Counted from the first letter of the stretch, positions 1 to 8,559 are shown. The stretch is DNA of 64,000 nucleotides from Streptomyces sp. NBC_00691 (GCF_036226665.1 NZ_CP109007.1:7378001-7442000); one strand, 5' to 3'. Made by a program: numbers and translations. Notes: generated by a model not told the origin, from the sequence alone.

Positions 1-1
1 C

Positions 2-916
2 ACTTCGGCCGTCCGCATCAGCGAGCCCACCCGCCGCAGGGTGCGCGAAGCGGCCGAGGAGCTGGGGTACGTGCCGCACGCGGCCGCCCGCAGCCTCCGG
101 GCCGGCCACAGCCGGATGGTGCTGCTGCCGACCTCCCACGTGCCGGTCGGACCGCTGTACAGCCAGTTCTTCAACGATTTCCAGTGGGCCCTGCGACGCC
201 TCGACTACACGGTGGTCCAGTACGGCAGCGTCGGCCTGGAGGGCGAGGAGGCCGCCCGCGCCTGGGCCGAGCTCCGGCCGGTGGCCGTGGTCTCGCTCGG
301 CGAGGTCCAGCTGACCGGGCAGGGCGTCGAGATCCTCAAGCGGTCCGGCGCGCGCGCCGTGATCACCCTCGGCACCCAGGACGTCGAGGGCACCCACGCC
401 CTGGTCCTGGACCAGGGACGGGTGGGAGAGGTGGCCACCGCCCACCTCGTGGAGAGCGGACGGCGCCGGATCGGCGTCGTCATCCCCGAGGAGCCGGGCC
501 TCGACATGTTCTCCGGCCCCCGCCTCGACGGCGCCCGGCGCGCGGCGGGCGGTACCGGCGCCACCGTCGTACCCCTGCCGCTGCGGTACGACGAGGAGTC
601 GGCGGACGGGCTCGCGGGGCGCTGGCGGGAGCTCGGCCTCGACGCCGTGTTCGCCTACAACGACGAGTACGCGATGCTCCTGATGCGGGCGCTCCAGGAC
701 GCCGGCCTGTCCGTGCCGGAGGAGGTCGCCGTCGTGGGCGCGGACGATCTGCTGCTCGGCCGGCTGCTGCGGCCGCGGCTCAGCACCGTGCGGATCGACA
801 TGGTGCTCGGACGGGAACTCGCTGAGCTGGTCGACCGTGCCGTCCGGGAACCGGAGGCCCCGCCCCGCACCCGCTCGCTCCTCGCCTCGGAGATCGTCCG
901 GCGCGAGTCCAGCTGA
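2..916 (+). CDS. LacI-family transcriptional regulator, 5' end outside the window
   Basis: DNA-binding repressor with a sugar-binding-protein-like sensor domain. The frame is open to the first bases, so the true start and roughly the first 25 residues of the helix-turn-helix headpiece are missing. The visible part opens with the end of the headpiece and the hinge helix (ISEPTRRRVREAAEELGYVP, then AARSLR), which is diagnostic of LacI/GalR proteins. About 260 residues of periplasmic-binding-protein fold follow, with the late family motif VAVVGADD. About 304 residues are visible against 330-345 for the family. The target genes probably lie upstream and cannot be seen, so the ligand is unknown. 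The downstream gene is small and not obviously related. Confidence 0.93.
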   Translation, partial: TSAVRISEPTRRRVREAAEELGYVPHAAARSLRAGHSRMVLLPTSHVPVGPLYSQFFNDFQWALRRLDYTVVQYGSVGLEGEEAARAWAELRPVAVVSLGEVQLTGQGVEILKRSGARAVITLGTQDVEGTHALVLDQGRVGEVATAHLVESGRRRIGVVIPEEPGLDMFSGPRLDGARRAAGGTGATVVPLPLRYDEESADGLAGRWRELGLDAVFAYNDEYAMLLMRALQDAGLSVPEEVAVVGADDLLLGRLLRPRLSTVRIDMVLGRELAELVDRAVREPEAPPRTRSLLASEIVRRESS

Positions 917-986
917 GCGCCCGGCCGCCCGGTGGGAGGCCGCCCGACGGCAGGCCGCCGGGCGGCCCAGCGCTTAGCGTCGACGC

Positions 987-1256
987 ATGAGCACAGTTCC
1001 GCAGCGTTTCGAGATCCTGCTGGTGCCCGCGCACGTCGAGGACCGGGGCGGGGCCGCCGTGACGGACAGCGCCGTGCGCACCGCCGTCGTGGAGGCCACC
1101 GGGCGGCACGGCGAATCGGGCTATCCGATCTACGAGGGCCACGGCATCAGGGCCGACATCGACCCCGAGACGCGCACCGTCGAAGCGCTCCTCGTCGACG
1201 GCCGCGAGCTCGACTACGGCCTCACGGCCCTCGCCCGCCCGGCCCGAAGCGACTGA
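987..1256 (+). CDS. small hypothetical protein (89 aa)
   Basis: An 89-residue soluble protein beginning MSTVPQRFEILLVPAHVEDR. No signal peptide, membrane segment or cysteine is visible. The composition is acidic, with an alternating beta-like pattern in the second half (IRADIDPETRTVEALLVDGR). I do not recognise a family. It starts 70 bases after the LacI gene and could be co-transcribed with it, although a GC-rich imperfect hairpin lies in the gap. Third-position GC is normal for the organism, which supports it being a real gene. The function is unknown. Confidence 0.6.
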   Translation: MSTVPQRFEILLVPAHVEDRGGAAVTDSAVRTAVVEATGRHGESGYPIYEGHGIRADIDPETRTVEALLVDGRELDYGLTALARPARSD

Positions 1257-1285
1257 CCTGGGGCGTCCTGTCCAGAAGGCGCCCG

Positions 1286-1314
1286 TTGACAGGGCGGTCC
1301 GACGGGCAGAGACT
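1286..1314 (+). promoter_or_regulatory. candidate sigma-70-type promoter of the thiolase gene
   Basis: TTGACA at 1286-1291 is a perfect -35 hexamer. A 17-base spacer is followed by GAGACT at 1309-1314, a poor -10. A transcript from here would have a leader of about 85 bases ahead of the thiolase start. The assignment rests only on motif and spacing. Confidence 0.35.
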
Positions 1315-1404
1315 CTGCGCGCGCGCCAGGACCGAAGTCTTCGGATCGAAAGTCCTGTCACCAGGCGAACAGAGTCGTTCCGAAGGTCACGTGGGAGAGA
1401 ACCG

Positions 1405-2592
1405 ATGAGCATCCGCGACGTCTACATCGTCGACGCCGTCCGCACCCCGATCGGGAAGTTCGGTGGCGCCCTCGCCTCCGTGCGTCCCGACGACCTCGCC
1501 GGGCACGTCGTCCGGGCTCTCGTGGACCGCACTCCCGCGCTCGACCCGGCGCGTGTCGACGACGTCTACTTCGGCGACGCCAACGGCGCGGGCGAGGACA
1601 ACCGGGACGTCGCGCGGATGGCCGTGCTGCTCGCCGGGCTGCCCGTCTCCGTGCCCGGCGTCACCGTCAACCGCCTCTGCGGCTCCGGTCTCGAGGCCGT
1701 GATCCAGGCGGCCCGCGCCATCGCCCTCGGCGACGCCTCCGTGGCGATCGCCGGCGGCGTCGAGTCGATGTCCCGCGCGCCCTGGGTCCTGCAGAAGCCC
1801 GAGCGGGCCTTCCCGGCGGGCCACCAGCAGCTGCACTCCACGACCCTCGGCTGGCGCATGACCAACCCGCGCATGCCCGCCGAGTGGACGGTCCCGCTGG
1901 GCGAGGGCGCGGAGCTGATCGCCGACAAGCACGGCATCACCCGTGAGCAGCAGGACGCCTTCGCGCTCGCCAGCCACCGCAAGGCGGCCGAGGCCTGGGC
2001 GAAGGGGCTGTACGACGACGAGGTCGTCCCCTGCCCGGGGGTGGAACTCGCCCGGGACGAGTGCATCCGCGACTCCACGTCCATGGAGGCCCTCGCCAAG
2101 CTGAAGCCGTCCTTCCGCCCCTCGGGCGGCACGGTCACGGCGGGCAACTCCTCCCCGCTCAACGACGGCGCAGCCGCCCTGCTGCTCGTCGACGAGGACG
2201 GGCTGCGCGAGACCGGCCGGGAGCCGCTGGCCCGGATCCGCACGTCCGCCGTCACGGGCATCGAGCCCCAGCTCTTCGGTCTCGGCCCGGTCGAGGCGGT
2301 CCGGCGGGCCCTGGAGAAGTCGGGACGTTCCTTCGCCGACCTGCGGACCTTCGAGCTGAACGAGGCCTTCGCGGCCCAGTCGCTCGGCTGCCTCGCGGAA
2401 TGGCCGGAACTGGACCCCGACATCGTGAACCCTCGCGGCGGAGCCGTCGCGATCGGTCACCCGCTGGGTGCCTCGGGCGCCCGCCTCGCCGGATCGGTCG
2501 CCCACCAGCTGGCGGCGGCCGGCTCGGGCACCGGCCTCGCCGCCCTCTGCATCGGCGTCGGCCAGGGGCTCGCCCTGGTCCTGGAGCGCTGA
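1405..2592 (+). CDS. acetyl-CoA C-acyltransferase (thiolase, PcaF/FadA-like)
   Basis: A 395-residue biosynthetic/degradative thiolase that makes or cleaves beta-ketoacyl-CoA with coenzyme A in the cytoplasm. The catalytic set is complete: nucleophile Cys92 in NRLCGSGLEAV, His352 in GHPLGASGARL and Cys382 in CIGVGQG. The family signature GGVESMSRAPWV is present and length is normal. The phrase ESMSRAPWV resembles 3-oxoadipyl-CoA thiolases (PcaF) as much as FadA-type enzymes. No pca or fad neighbour is seen, so the substrate cannot be decided. The ATG is preceded by GGGAGAG at proper spacing. The gene ends at a strong bidirectional terminator shared with the convergent thioredoxin gene. Confidence 0.93.
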   Translation: MSIRDVYIVDAVRTPIGKFGGALASVRPDDLAGHVVRALVDRTPALDPARVDDVYFGDANGAGEDNRDVARMAVLLAGLPVSVPGVTVNRLCGSGLEAVIQAARAIALGDASVAIAGGVESMSRAPWVLQKPERAFPAGHQQLHSTTLGWRMTNPRMPAEWTVPLGEGAELIADKHGITREQQDAFALASHRKAAEAWAKGLYDDEVVPCPGVELARDECIRDSTSMEALAKLKPSFRPSGGTVTAGNSSPLNDGAAALLLVDEDGLRETGREPLARIRTSAVTGIEPQLFGLGPVEAVRRALEKSGRSFADLRTFELNEAFAAQSLGCLAEWPELDPDIVNPRGGAVAIGHPLGASGARLAGSVAHQLAAAGSGTGLAALCIGVGQGLALVLER

Positions 2593-2606
2593 GCACCCGG
2601 ACGGCA

Positions 2607-2647
2607 CGCGAGGGGGGTACGGGAGTGACTCCCGTACCCCCCTCGCG
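2607..2647. terminator. bidirectional hairpin between convergent thiolase and thioredoxin genes
   Basis: A perfect inverted repeat with 19-bp arms (2607-2625 and 2629-2647) around the loop TGA. The core is GAGGGGGGTACGGGAG pairing with CTCCCGTACCCCCCTC. It lies only 14 bases after the thiolase stop and 5 bases beyond the thioredoxin stop, so it can terminate both transcripts. No U-tract follows, as is usual in Streptomyces. Confidence 0.85.
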
Positions 2648-2652
2648 GTGGA

Positions 2653-3018
2653 TCACTTCTGCTTGGCGTCCTCGACGGACTTGCGGACCTCGTCCATGTC
2701 CAGCTTCCGTGCCTGGCCGATCACGTCCTCCAGCGCGGCCTCGGGCAGGGCGCCGGGCTGCGCGAAGATCGCGACGTTGTCGCGCACGATCATCAGCGTC
2801 GGGATCGAGCGGATCTCGAACGCCGCCGCCAGCTCCGGCTGCGCCTCGGTGTCCACCTTGGCGAAGACCAGGTCCTCGTGCCGCTCGGAGGCCGCGTCGT
2901 AGACCGGGGCGAACTGACGGCAGGGACCGCACCAGGAAGCCCAGAAGTCGATCAGGACGAAAGCGTTTCCGCTCACGACCTCGTCGAAGTTGTCCTTGGT
3001 GAGCTCTACGGTGCTCAT
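2653..3018 (-). CDS. thioredoxin
   Basis: A 121-residue thioredoxin-fold protein that reduces disulfides in cytoplasmic partners. The active site is WCGPC (Cys30, Cys33) in FWASWCGPCRQF, and the cis-proline loop is RSIPTLMIV. The frame stays open about 39 codons further upstream, but the ATG of MSTVELTKDN is preceded by AAAGGTAGG and matches the family N-terminus. A C-terminal extension of about 20 charged residues (MDEVRKSVEDAKQK) follows the fold. It lies 169 bases downstream of the polyprenyl synthase gene on the same strand. It could be read through from the biosynthetic operon but looks like an independent housekeeping gene. Confidence 0.93.
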   Translation of the reverse strand: MSTVELTKDNFDEVVSGNAFVLIDFWASWCGPCRQFAPVYDAASERHEDLVFAKVDTEAQPELAAAFEIRSIPTLMIVRDNVAIFAQPGALPEAALEDVIGQARKLDMDEVRKSVEDAKQK

Positions 3019-3187
3019 TGTTCCTACCTTTCGGGGATCTCCTGGCGGTGTCCTCACGGTCCCCTGGGGACTCGCCCGGCACAACGGCGTATCGAGCCGC
3101 GCTATTCCGCAGCTCATGGGCCGACCGGCTCCCATGCCACGAACGGTGGAACACGTACGGTCCGAGGGCGCTCCGCCCCGTACCGGC

Positions 3188-4234
3188 TCAGGTCTCCCGG
3201 TATGCCGCCGACGCGGCCGTGGCAGTGAGTTCTCGGCGCCACTCGGGAGGCAGCGGGGCCGTCGTGAGGGAGGCGCACGCCTGGTTCACCAGGTGTTCTA
3301 TGCGTGTCTCGATCCGGGCGTGGACCGCGGTGCCGGAGAGGCGCTCGTGCAGGGCTTCGACCTCGCCCCGTTCGACGAGGCCGCGGATCCGCTCGTCGGA
3401 CCGCATCGCCAGGGCGAGCAGCAGCGTCATCTTGCCGCGGCCGAAGTCCTGGCGTACCGGCTTGCCGCTCACCGCCCCGTCGCCGAAGGCGTCGATGAGG
3501 TCGTCCCGCAGCTGGAAGGCCTCGCCCAGCGACTCGCCGTACGGCTGGAACGCCGCGGCGAGGTCCGGGCGTCCGGCCAGGAGCGCGCCGAGGGCCAGCG
3601 GCCGGAGCACCGTGTACCGGCCGGACTTCACCAGCGCGATGTGCCGCGCGAGTCCGACGTCCGGTCGCAGCTCGGCCGCCGCGGTCACGTCCATCGCCTG
3701 GCCGGCGATCAGCTCGGTCTTGAGGTCGAACCACTCCTGGGCCACGGCCCGGGACGTACCGGCCATGAGGTGGTCGGCGTACGCCCAGGCCAGGTCGCCG
3801 GCGAGGATCGCCATGGATTCCCCGTAGCGTCGCGGCTCGCCGAACCACGCCCCGTCCCGGTGGATCTCCGCGTGCCGGGCGTGCACCGTGGGCCGGGTCC
3901 TGCGGCGGTCCGCGTCGTCCATCACGTCGTCGTGGACGAGTGCCGCCACGTGCAGGAGTTCCAGCGCCATCGCGGCCCGGACCGGTGCCTCCCCGGGCTT
4001 TCCCCCCGCGGCGAGGTAGCCGCTGAGGAGGAACCTCGGGCGCAGGCGCTTCCCTCCGGCACCGACCAGCTCGGCCACCGCCAGAGCCGGCTCCGCTCCT
4101 GCGCCGTCCGGGCGCGACCAGCGGTGCCGCTCCCGCGCCAGGAAGGCGCGCAGACCGCTCTCGACCTGTTCGAGCAGGGCCCGCAGGTCTTCCCGGGCGG
4201 ATATGTCCGGGCGGGCGCGGATCGTCCTCGTCAT
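3188..4234 (-). CDS. polyprenyl (farnesyl or geranylgeranyl) diphosphate synthase
   Basis: A 348-residue trans-prenyltransferase that chains isopentenyl diphosphate onto an allylic primer. Both aspartate-rich motifs are intact: DDVMD at residues 102-106 and DDLID at 244-248. The GGKRLRPR substrate-binding segment is near residue 60. The first motif is the uninserted DDxxD form, with Ala at the two positions 4 and 5 residues upstream. That pocket could allow a C20 product, but FPP is also possible. The ATG was chosen for its GGAGGG site. It is the last gene of the minus-strand cluster, 35 bases after the P450. It would supply the terpene synthase two genes upstream. Confidence 0.92.
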   Translation of the reverse strand: MTRTIRARPDISAREDLRALLEQVESGLRAFLARERHRWSRPDGAGAEPALAVAELVGAGGKRLRPRFLLSGYLAAGGKPGEAPVRAAMALELLHVAALVHDDVMDDADRRRTRPTVHARHAEIHRDGAWFGEPRRYGESMAILAGDLAWAYADHLMAGTSRAVAQEWFDLKTELIAGQAMDVTAAAELRPDVGLARHIALVKSGRYTVLRPLALGALLAGRPDLAAAFQPYGESLGEAFQLRDDLIDAFGDGAVSGKPVRQDFGRGKMTLLLALAMRSDERIRGLVERGEVEALHERLSGTAVHARIETRIEHLVNQACASLTTAPLPPEWRRELTATAASAAYRET

Positions 4235-4269
4235 GGTTCCGCCCTCCGGCGGACGCGCCTCGCGGCCCG

Positions 4270-5622
4270 TCACCGACGACGCTCTTCCACGCGCATGACC
4301 GACTCCTTGGGCCGCAGCGTGGAGCCCGCGACCGGACGGGGCAGCCGCCCCGTCACGGACCGCATCCGCCAGCGGCCCATGAGGGAGGCGAGGATCAGGG
4401 TGATCTCGGCGTAGGCGAGGGACTCGCCGATGCACTTGCGCACCCCGGCGCCGAACGGCAGATAGGCGTGGCGCGGAACGGCCGCCGCCCGTTCGGGGAG
4501 CCAGCGGTCCGGGTCGAACCTGCCGGGGTCGGCGAAGACCGCCGGGTCGCGGTGGAGCGCGTACGGGCTGAAGAACACGTCCGCGCCCTCGGGGATGAGA
4601 TGCCCGCCGAGGACGGCCGGGGAGGTCGCCCGCCGGGTGAGGATCCAGCCGGTCGGGTACATCCGCAGCAGCTCCTGGACGACACGGCCGAGGTAGGCGA
4701 GGGAGGGCAGGTCGGCGTACTCCACCGGTCTGCCGGCCAGCACCTCGTCGAGCTCGGCGTGCACCCGGCGCTCGATGTCGGGGCGTGCGCCCAGCACCTG
4801 GAAGGCCCAGAGCAGCAGGGTGGCCGAGGTCTCCGTGCCCGCGACCATCATCGACCGGATCTCGTCGTGCAGCTGCTCGCTGGTCATGCCCTCGCCGGTC
4901 TGCTCGTCACGCGCGAGCATCAGCGTCGACAGCAGGTCGTCCTGGTCCAGGTCGCTCGCCCGGTAGTCCGAGATGATGCCGTCGACCACCTCGTACAGCC
5001 GCCGCAGCGACTCCGCCTCGCGCCGGTTCACCGGCAGCGGGAGCTTGTGGACGAACTCGACCGGGATGAAGGCCCGCCGTCCCACGCCCGCCACGAGGGC
5101 GGGCAGGCAGCGCCGTATCTCGGCGGCGGCCTCGGTGGTGAGGGAGGAGAAGAGCGTCCTGGCGAGGATCTCCATGGTCATGTCGTTGAGCGCGCGGCCC
5201 AGTTCGACGACCTCGCCGTCGCGCCAGGTCCCGGAGACGAGCACGGCGGCGTCGAGCGCGGCACGGGCGTAGACGCCCATCCGGCTGTGGTGGAACGCCG
5301 GCTGCGACAGCCGCCGCTGCCGCAGGTGGAACTCCCCGTTAGAGGCGGCGAGTCCGTTTCCGAGGAGCTTCGTGGCCTGTTCGAAGAGAGGGCCGCCCTT
5401 CTCGAACCTGCTCTGCTGGGTGATCAGCAGATCCTTCATCAGCTCCCCGGAACTCACCATGTAGGCCGACCGGGTGCCGACCTTGAAGAGGGCGACCGGA
5501 GCGTGGTCCCGCAGTCTCTCCACGAAGTCGAGGGGCCGCAGGGCCAGCCACGGGGCGTGTCCGAGCAGAGGGAGGCCGCCGGCCAGGGCGGGGGCGGGGG
5601 ACAGGGTCTCGTACGTGGTCAA
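4270..5622 (-). CDS. cytochrome P450, pentalenene-oxygenase-like
   Basis: A 450-residue haem monooxygenase with all P450 landmarks: oxygen-binding I-helix AGTETS, ExxR as ELLR, and haem loop FGAGVRKCIGES with the thiolate ligand Cys397. The N-terminus (TLSPAPALAGGLPLLGHAP) and overall plan recall the actinobacterial terpene-oxidising P450s of the PtlI/PenI group, a similarity recalled from memory. Its ATG overlaps the terpene synthase stop by 4 bases (ATGA), so the two are translationally coupled. The simplest role is oxidation of the terpene made by its neighbour. A role in epoxidising the cyclohexenyl amino acid made by the bac genes cannot be excluded. Confidence 0.93.
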   Translation of the reverse strand: MTTYETLSPAPALAGGLPLLGHAPWLALRPLDFVERLRDHAPVALFKVGTRSAYMVSSGELMKDLLITQQSRFEKGGPLFEQATKLLGNGLAASNGEFHLRQRRLSQPAFHHSRMGVYARAALDAAVLVSGTWRDGEVVELGRALNDMTMEILARTLFSSLTTEAAAEIRRCLPALVAGVGRRAFIPVEFVHKLPLPVNRREAESLRRLYEVVDGIISDYRASDLDQDDLLSTLMLARDEQTGEGMTSEQLHDEIRSMMVAGTETSATLLLWAFQVLGARPDIERRVHAELDEVLAGRPVEYADLPSLAYLGRVVQELLRMYPTGWILTRRATSPAVLGGHLIPEGADVFFSPYALHRDPAVFADPGRFDPDRWLPERAAAVPRHAYLPFGAGVRKCIGESLAYAEITLILASLMGRWRMRSVTGRLPRPVAGSTLRPKESVMRVEERRR

Positions 5623-6719
5623 CGGGCTTCTCCGAACTGCTGCGGTACGAGGCCAGGCCGGCCGTCCGGGGGGAGATCGGCCCGGCCGGCGGACGCGCCG
5701 CTCCGTGCGTCGCCCGCCTCCAGGTACTCCGGCCGCCGGCCCGGCGTGGCGTGCTGGGCGTACCGGGTCGTGGCGAGCGACCAGTCGTAGGTCACCCGCA
5801 GCTGGCGGGTGAGGGCCGTCAGATGGCGGTACGTGGCGGCCCGCTCGGCCGGATCGCAGGACAGGCGGTCGCAGAGGGCGGGGATCCCGTCCGCCTCGCG
5901 CCGGAACCGGACGACCAGCCGGCCCACGCGGTCACGGATCTCCTCGATCACCTCGCCGCGGGAGCGGCTGCCCTCCCCCTCCAGGACGAGCACCAGGTTG
6001 TGGGTGTCCCCCCGGGCCTCCTCGTGTTCGACGGAGTGGACGTCGTTGCAGTGCGCGAGGATGTCGATCTGCAGGGTGCTCAGCCGGAGCAGCGCCGGGT
6101 CGGTCAGGACCCGCTCCGGCACCTCGTACCGGCCGGTCCGTTCCGCCGCGTCCAGATAGACGTACATCGCCATGGTCTCCCTGCGCAGGGCCAGGTAGCG
6201 GGCCAGGTCAGGGACGGTCCGGTCGCGCCGGGCGTCGGCCTCGGCCAGGAACGACCGCAGGAAGCGGCGCCAGTTCCGAGCGGCCCTGGCCTGCCACGCG
6301 GGGGACATGGGCGCCCGCATCCGGGCCCACAGGTCGGCGGTGGCACCGGCCAGGGGCTCGACGCCCCGGGGAACCGCGGCCGGCCCGTCCGACCCGGTCA
6401 GCGACGAGAGCGCGAGGACCGCGGCCTCGGCGAATCCCGGGTCGTCGCCGGCCGGACCGTCGAAGAAGTCGTCGCAGACGGCGGTCCAGGTGATGATGTC
6501 GGTCATCACGTCCAGGTCGGGTCCGTCGGCCTCGGGACAGAACCCGGTCGACACGTCCGCCAGCCGCATGTCGAGGAAGTAGCCGATCGCGGCCTCCGTG
6601 GGCCGGATCAGCCGGCGCTCCGTCGACCAGTCCACGCCCCGCCGCCTGGCGCGTTCGACGCGCTGGGGGAGGGGCCGCCCGGCGGCGAAGGGCAGGGGGA
6701 AGTCCACGTCGATCGGCAT
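5619..6719 (-). CDS. class I terpene synthase, pentalenene-synthase-like
   Basis: A 366-residue terpene cyclase that ionises an allylic diphosphate with three Mg ions. The aspartate-rich motif is DDFFD at residues 83-87, in the context CDDFFDGP. The NSE triad is complete (Asn225, Ser229, Glu233 in NDVHSVEHE) and a C-terminal RY pair is present (TTRYAQ). The opening residues (MPIDVDFPLP) and the DDFFDGP context resemble pentalenene synthase, so a sesquiterpene from FPP is the first guess. The protein is about 25 residues longer at the C-terminus, with a low-complexity Arg/Gly/Pro tail. It starts 3 bases after the Dabb gene stop and overlaps the P450 start. Confidence 0.92.
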   Translation of the reverse strand: MPIDVDFPLPFAAGRPLPQRVERARRRGVDWSTERRLIRPTEAAIGYFLDMRLADVSTGFCPEADGPDLDVMTDIITWTAVCDDFFDGPAGDDPGFAEAAVLALSSLTGSDGPAAVPRGVEPLAGATADLWARMRAPMSPAWQARAARNWRRFLRSFLAEADARRDRTVPDLARYLALRRETMAMYVYLDAAERTGRYEVPERVLTDPALLRLSTLQIDILAHCNDVHSVEHEEARGDTHNLVLVLEGEGSRSRGEVIEEIRDRVGRLVVRFRREADGIPALCDRLSCDPAERAATYRHLTALTRQLRVTYDWSLATTRYAQHATPGRRPEYLEAGDARSGASAGRADLPPDGRPGLVPQQFGEAR

Positions 6720-6722
6720 GTC

Positions 6723-7016
6723 TCAGTCCTCGACGTCGACGATGACCCAATCGCTGATCTCACGCCATCGACGGACCGATTCCTGATGGAACGGGTGCAC
6801 GATGTACCGCTCGACAGCCTCCATGTCGTCCATGACCCCCTCGGCGAGGAAGTCGTAGGCGATCTCCCGGGGGGAGACGTTGCGCCCGTAGCGCCACGCG
6901 CGGAGCTCGGGGACCTCGCCGCCCACCTTGGCGGTGGAACGTTCCGCCTCCTGGGCGCGCGGGTCGTTCCAGTCGATCCCGGGCTTGAACTTGAACAGCA
7001 CGACATGACGTATCAC
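6723..7016 (-). CDS. Dabb (stress-responsive A/B barrel) domain protein
   Basis: A 97-residue dimeric alpha/beta-barrel protein. The opening IRHVVLFKFKPG is the Dabb signature and a conserved HPFHQ segment lies near the end. A GTG start was chosen because GGAG sits 7 bases ahead and it gives the normal family length, although the frame is open much further upstream. Family members include plant polyketide cyclases such as olivetolic acid cyclase, stress proteins and many proteins of unknown role. Placed between the chorismate mutase gene (50 bases upstream) and the terpene synthase (3 bases downstream), it is part of the operon. It could act as a small-molecule cyclase, isomerase or binding protein. 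Confidence 0.85.
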   Translation of the reverse strand: MIRHVVLFKFKPGIDWNDPRAQEAERSTAKVGGEVPELRAWRYGRNVSPREIAYDFLAEGVMDDMEAVERYIVHPFHQESVRRWREISDWVIVDVED

Positions 7017-7066
7017 GGTGGATCTCCTGCGGATAGTGGGGGGTCGGGAGCCAGGCGGGCCGGCGG

Positions 7067-7375
7067 TCAGGCGGGCCGGTCGGTCGCCTCCGCTGTCAGC
7101 GCGAGGAGCTCCTGCGGGGCGGCCCCGCGGCACAGCTTGAGCACGCTCATCGCGACCTGGGTGCCGAAGGGGCCGAGGCCGTCCCGGTAGCACGCGAGGA
7201 CGTCCATCTCGCGGGACAGCTCCGTGCGGGGACCGCCGGAGCTCATACGGCTCCGCTGGATGCGGGCGGAGATCCGGGCGCGTCGGGCGAGCAGTTCGAT
7301 GATGTGTCCGTCGAGGGCGTCGATCGCCACGCGGTCCTGATCGATCCCGATGGTGCTCTCGCTCGTCTCGGTCAT
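7067..7375 (-). CDS. chorismate mutase, AroQ type
   Basis: A 102-residue all-helical chorismate mutase that converts chorismate to prephenate. The family pattern is visible: IDALDGHIIELLARRARIS with the active-site Arg region, followed by GGPRTELSREMDVL, typical of actinobacterial AroQ enzymes. The ATG overlaps the stop of the BacF-like aminotransferase by 4 bases, and AAGGAA lies ahead of it. No aromatic amino acid biosynthesis genes are nearby. The obvious role is to feed prephenate to the BacA-like decarboxylase. A dedicated chorismate mutase is not part of the Bacillus bac operon, so this is an added supply step. Confidence 0.9.
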   Translation of the reverse strand: MTETSESTIGIDQDRVAIDALDGHIIELLARRARISARIQRSRMSSGGPRTELSREMDVLACYRDGLGPFGTQVAMSVLKLCRGAAPQELLALTAEATDRPA

Positions 7376-8559
7376 GAGGGGGTTCCTTCTTCCGTGGCGT
7401 TCCAGAAAGCGGACAGTCGGGCGACGGCTTCCCGGAGGCGTTCCTCCGGGGCGAGCAGGCTGACCCGGACGTAGCCTTCGCCGTGGGCGCCGAACCAACG
7501 GCCGGGCGCCACCGCGACCCTGGCCCGTGTCAGCAGCTCGTCGGCGAACGCGACGGAGCTTCCGCCGCCGGGTATCGGCAGCCAGGCGAAGATCGACCGG
7601 GGTTCGTCGATCTGGTGGCCGGCCTCCCGCACGCCGGCCACGAAGACGTCCCTGCGGCGCTGGTAGATCCCCGTCAGCTCCCGGACGCAGTCCTGGGGGC
7701 CGGACAGGGCCGCGACGCCGGCCCGCTGGATGAACGGCGGGAGCGAGACGTAGTAGTGCTCCTGTATGAGGTTGATCGCGGCGACGACGTCCCGGTTGCC
7801 GACGACGGCACCGATCCGCCATCCCGCCATGTTGAACATCTTCGACAAGGAGATGAACTCGACGCCCACGTCCTTGGCGCCTTCCGTGGCCAGGAACGAG
7901 GTCGGCACCTGTCCGTCGAAGCCCAGGGCCCCGTAGGCGAAGTCGGACGCGACGATCACGTCGTGCTCGGCCGCGAAGCGGACCGTGTCCTCGTAGAACT
8001 CCGGCGGCGCCGTCACCGAGGTGGGGTTGTTGGGGTAGTTGAGGAACATCAGCTTGGCCCGCTCGCACGTCGCCGCGTCGAGCGCGGTGTAGTCGGGCAG
8101 GAAGCCGTTCTCCCTGAGGAGCGGGAGGGGGTGCATATGGGCCCGCGCGAGGACCACGCCCGCCCAGTAGTCGGGGAAGGCGGGGTCGGGCATCAGGCAC
8201 ACGTCGCCCGGGTTGAGGAAGCACTGGCTGATCTCCACCAGTCCGGCCTTCGCGCCGAACAGGATCGCGACCTCGGTCTCCGGGTCCAGCCGGACCTGGT
8301 GGTTCGCCTCGTACCACTGGGCGATGGCGGCCTTGAGTTCGAGCAGTCCGGAGAAGGACGGATACCGGTGGGTGCCGGGATCGAGCACCTCGCGGCGCAG
8401 GGCCTCGACGATGTGCGGTGGGGTGGGGAGGTCGGGGTTGCCCTGGCAGAGGTTGACGACGTCCTCACCCGCCGCCACGAGCTGGTCGATCCTGCCCACG
8501 GTCGTCGCGAAGGAACTCCGGGGCAGGTCGAGGAGCCGTCGCGCGAACTCAGTCTTCAT
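7372..8559 (-). CDS. bacF: BacF-like PLP aminotransferase (tetrahydrotyrosine-forming)
   Basis: A 395-residue fold-type I aminotransferase, against about 399 for Bacillus BacF. The N-terminus carries CQGNPDLPTPPHIVEALR, close to BacF (LGQGNPDLPTPPHIVEALR as I recall it). The PLP lysine is Lys240 in SLSKMFNMAGWR, with Asn177 in LNYPNNPT and Asp206/Tyr209 in SDFAYG. In bacilysin biosynthesis BacF transfers an amino group to the cyclohexenyl pyruvate made by BacA/B/G. The start at MKTEFARRLL overlaps the transporter gene by 11 bases. An upstream in-frame start is possible but would overlap more. Similarity and neighbours make the assignment strong, although the exact keto acid is inferred. Confidence 0.9.
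   Translation of the reverse strand: MKTEFARRLLDLPRSSFATTVGRIDQLVAAGEDVVNLCQGNPDLPTPPHIVEALRREVLDPGTHRYPSFSGLLELKAAIAQWYEANHQVRLDPETEVAILFGAKAGLVEISQCFLNPGDVCLMPDPAFPDYWAGVVLARAHMHPLPLLRENGFLPDYTALDAATCERAKLMFLNYPNNPTSVTAPPEFYEDTVRFAAEHDVIVASDFAYGALGFDGQVPTSFLATEGAKDVGVEFISLSKMFNMAGWRIGAVVGNRDVVAAINLIQEHYYVSLPPFIQRAGVAALSGPQDCVRELTGIYQRRRDVFVAGVREAGHQIDEPRSIFAWLPIPGGGSSVAFADELLTRARVAVAPGRWFGAHGEGYVRVSLLAPEERLREAVARLSAFWNATEEGTPS

Noticed and set aside
2653..3018. Thioredoxin as a member of the bac-terpene operon
   Set aside because: A 169-base gap separates it from the prenyl synthase, it has its own ribosome site and terminator, and it resembles housekeeping thioredoxins. Read-through cannot be excluded.
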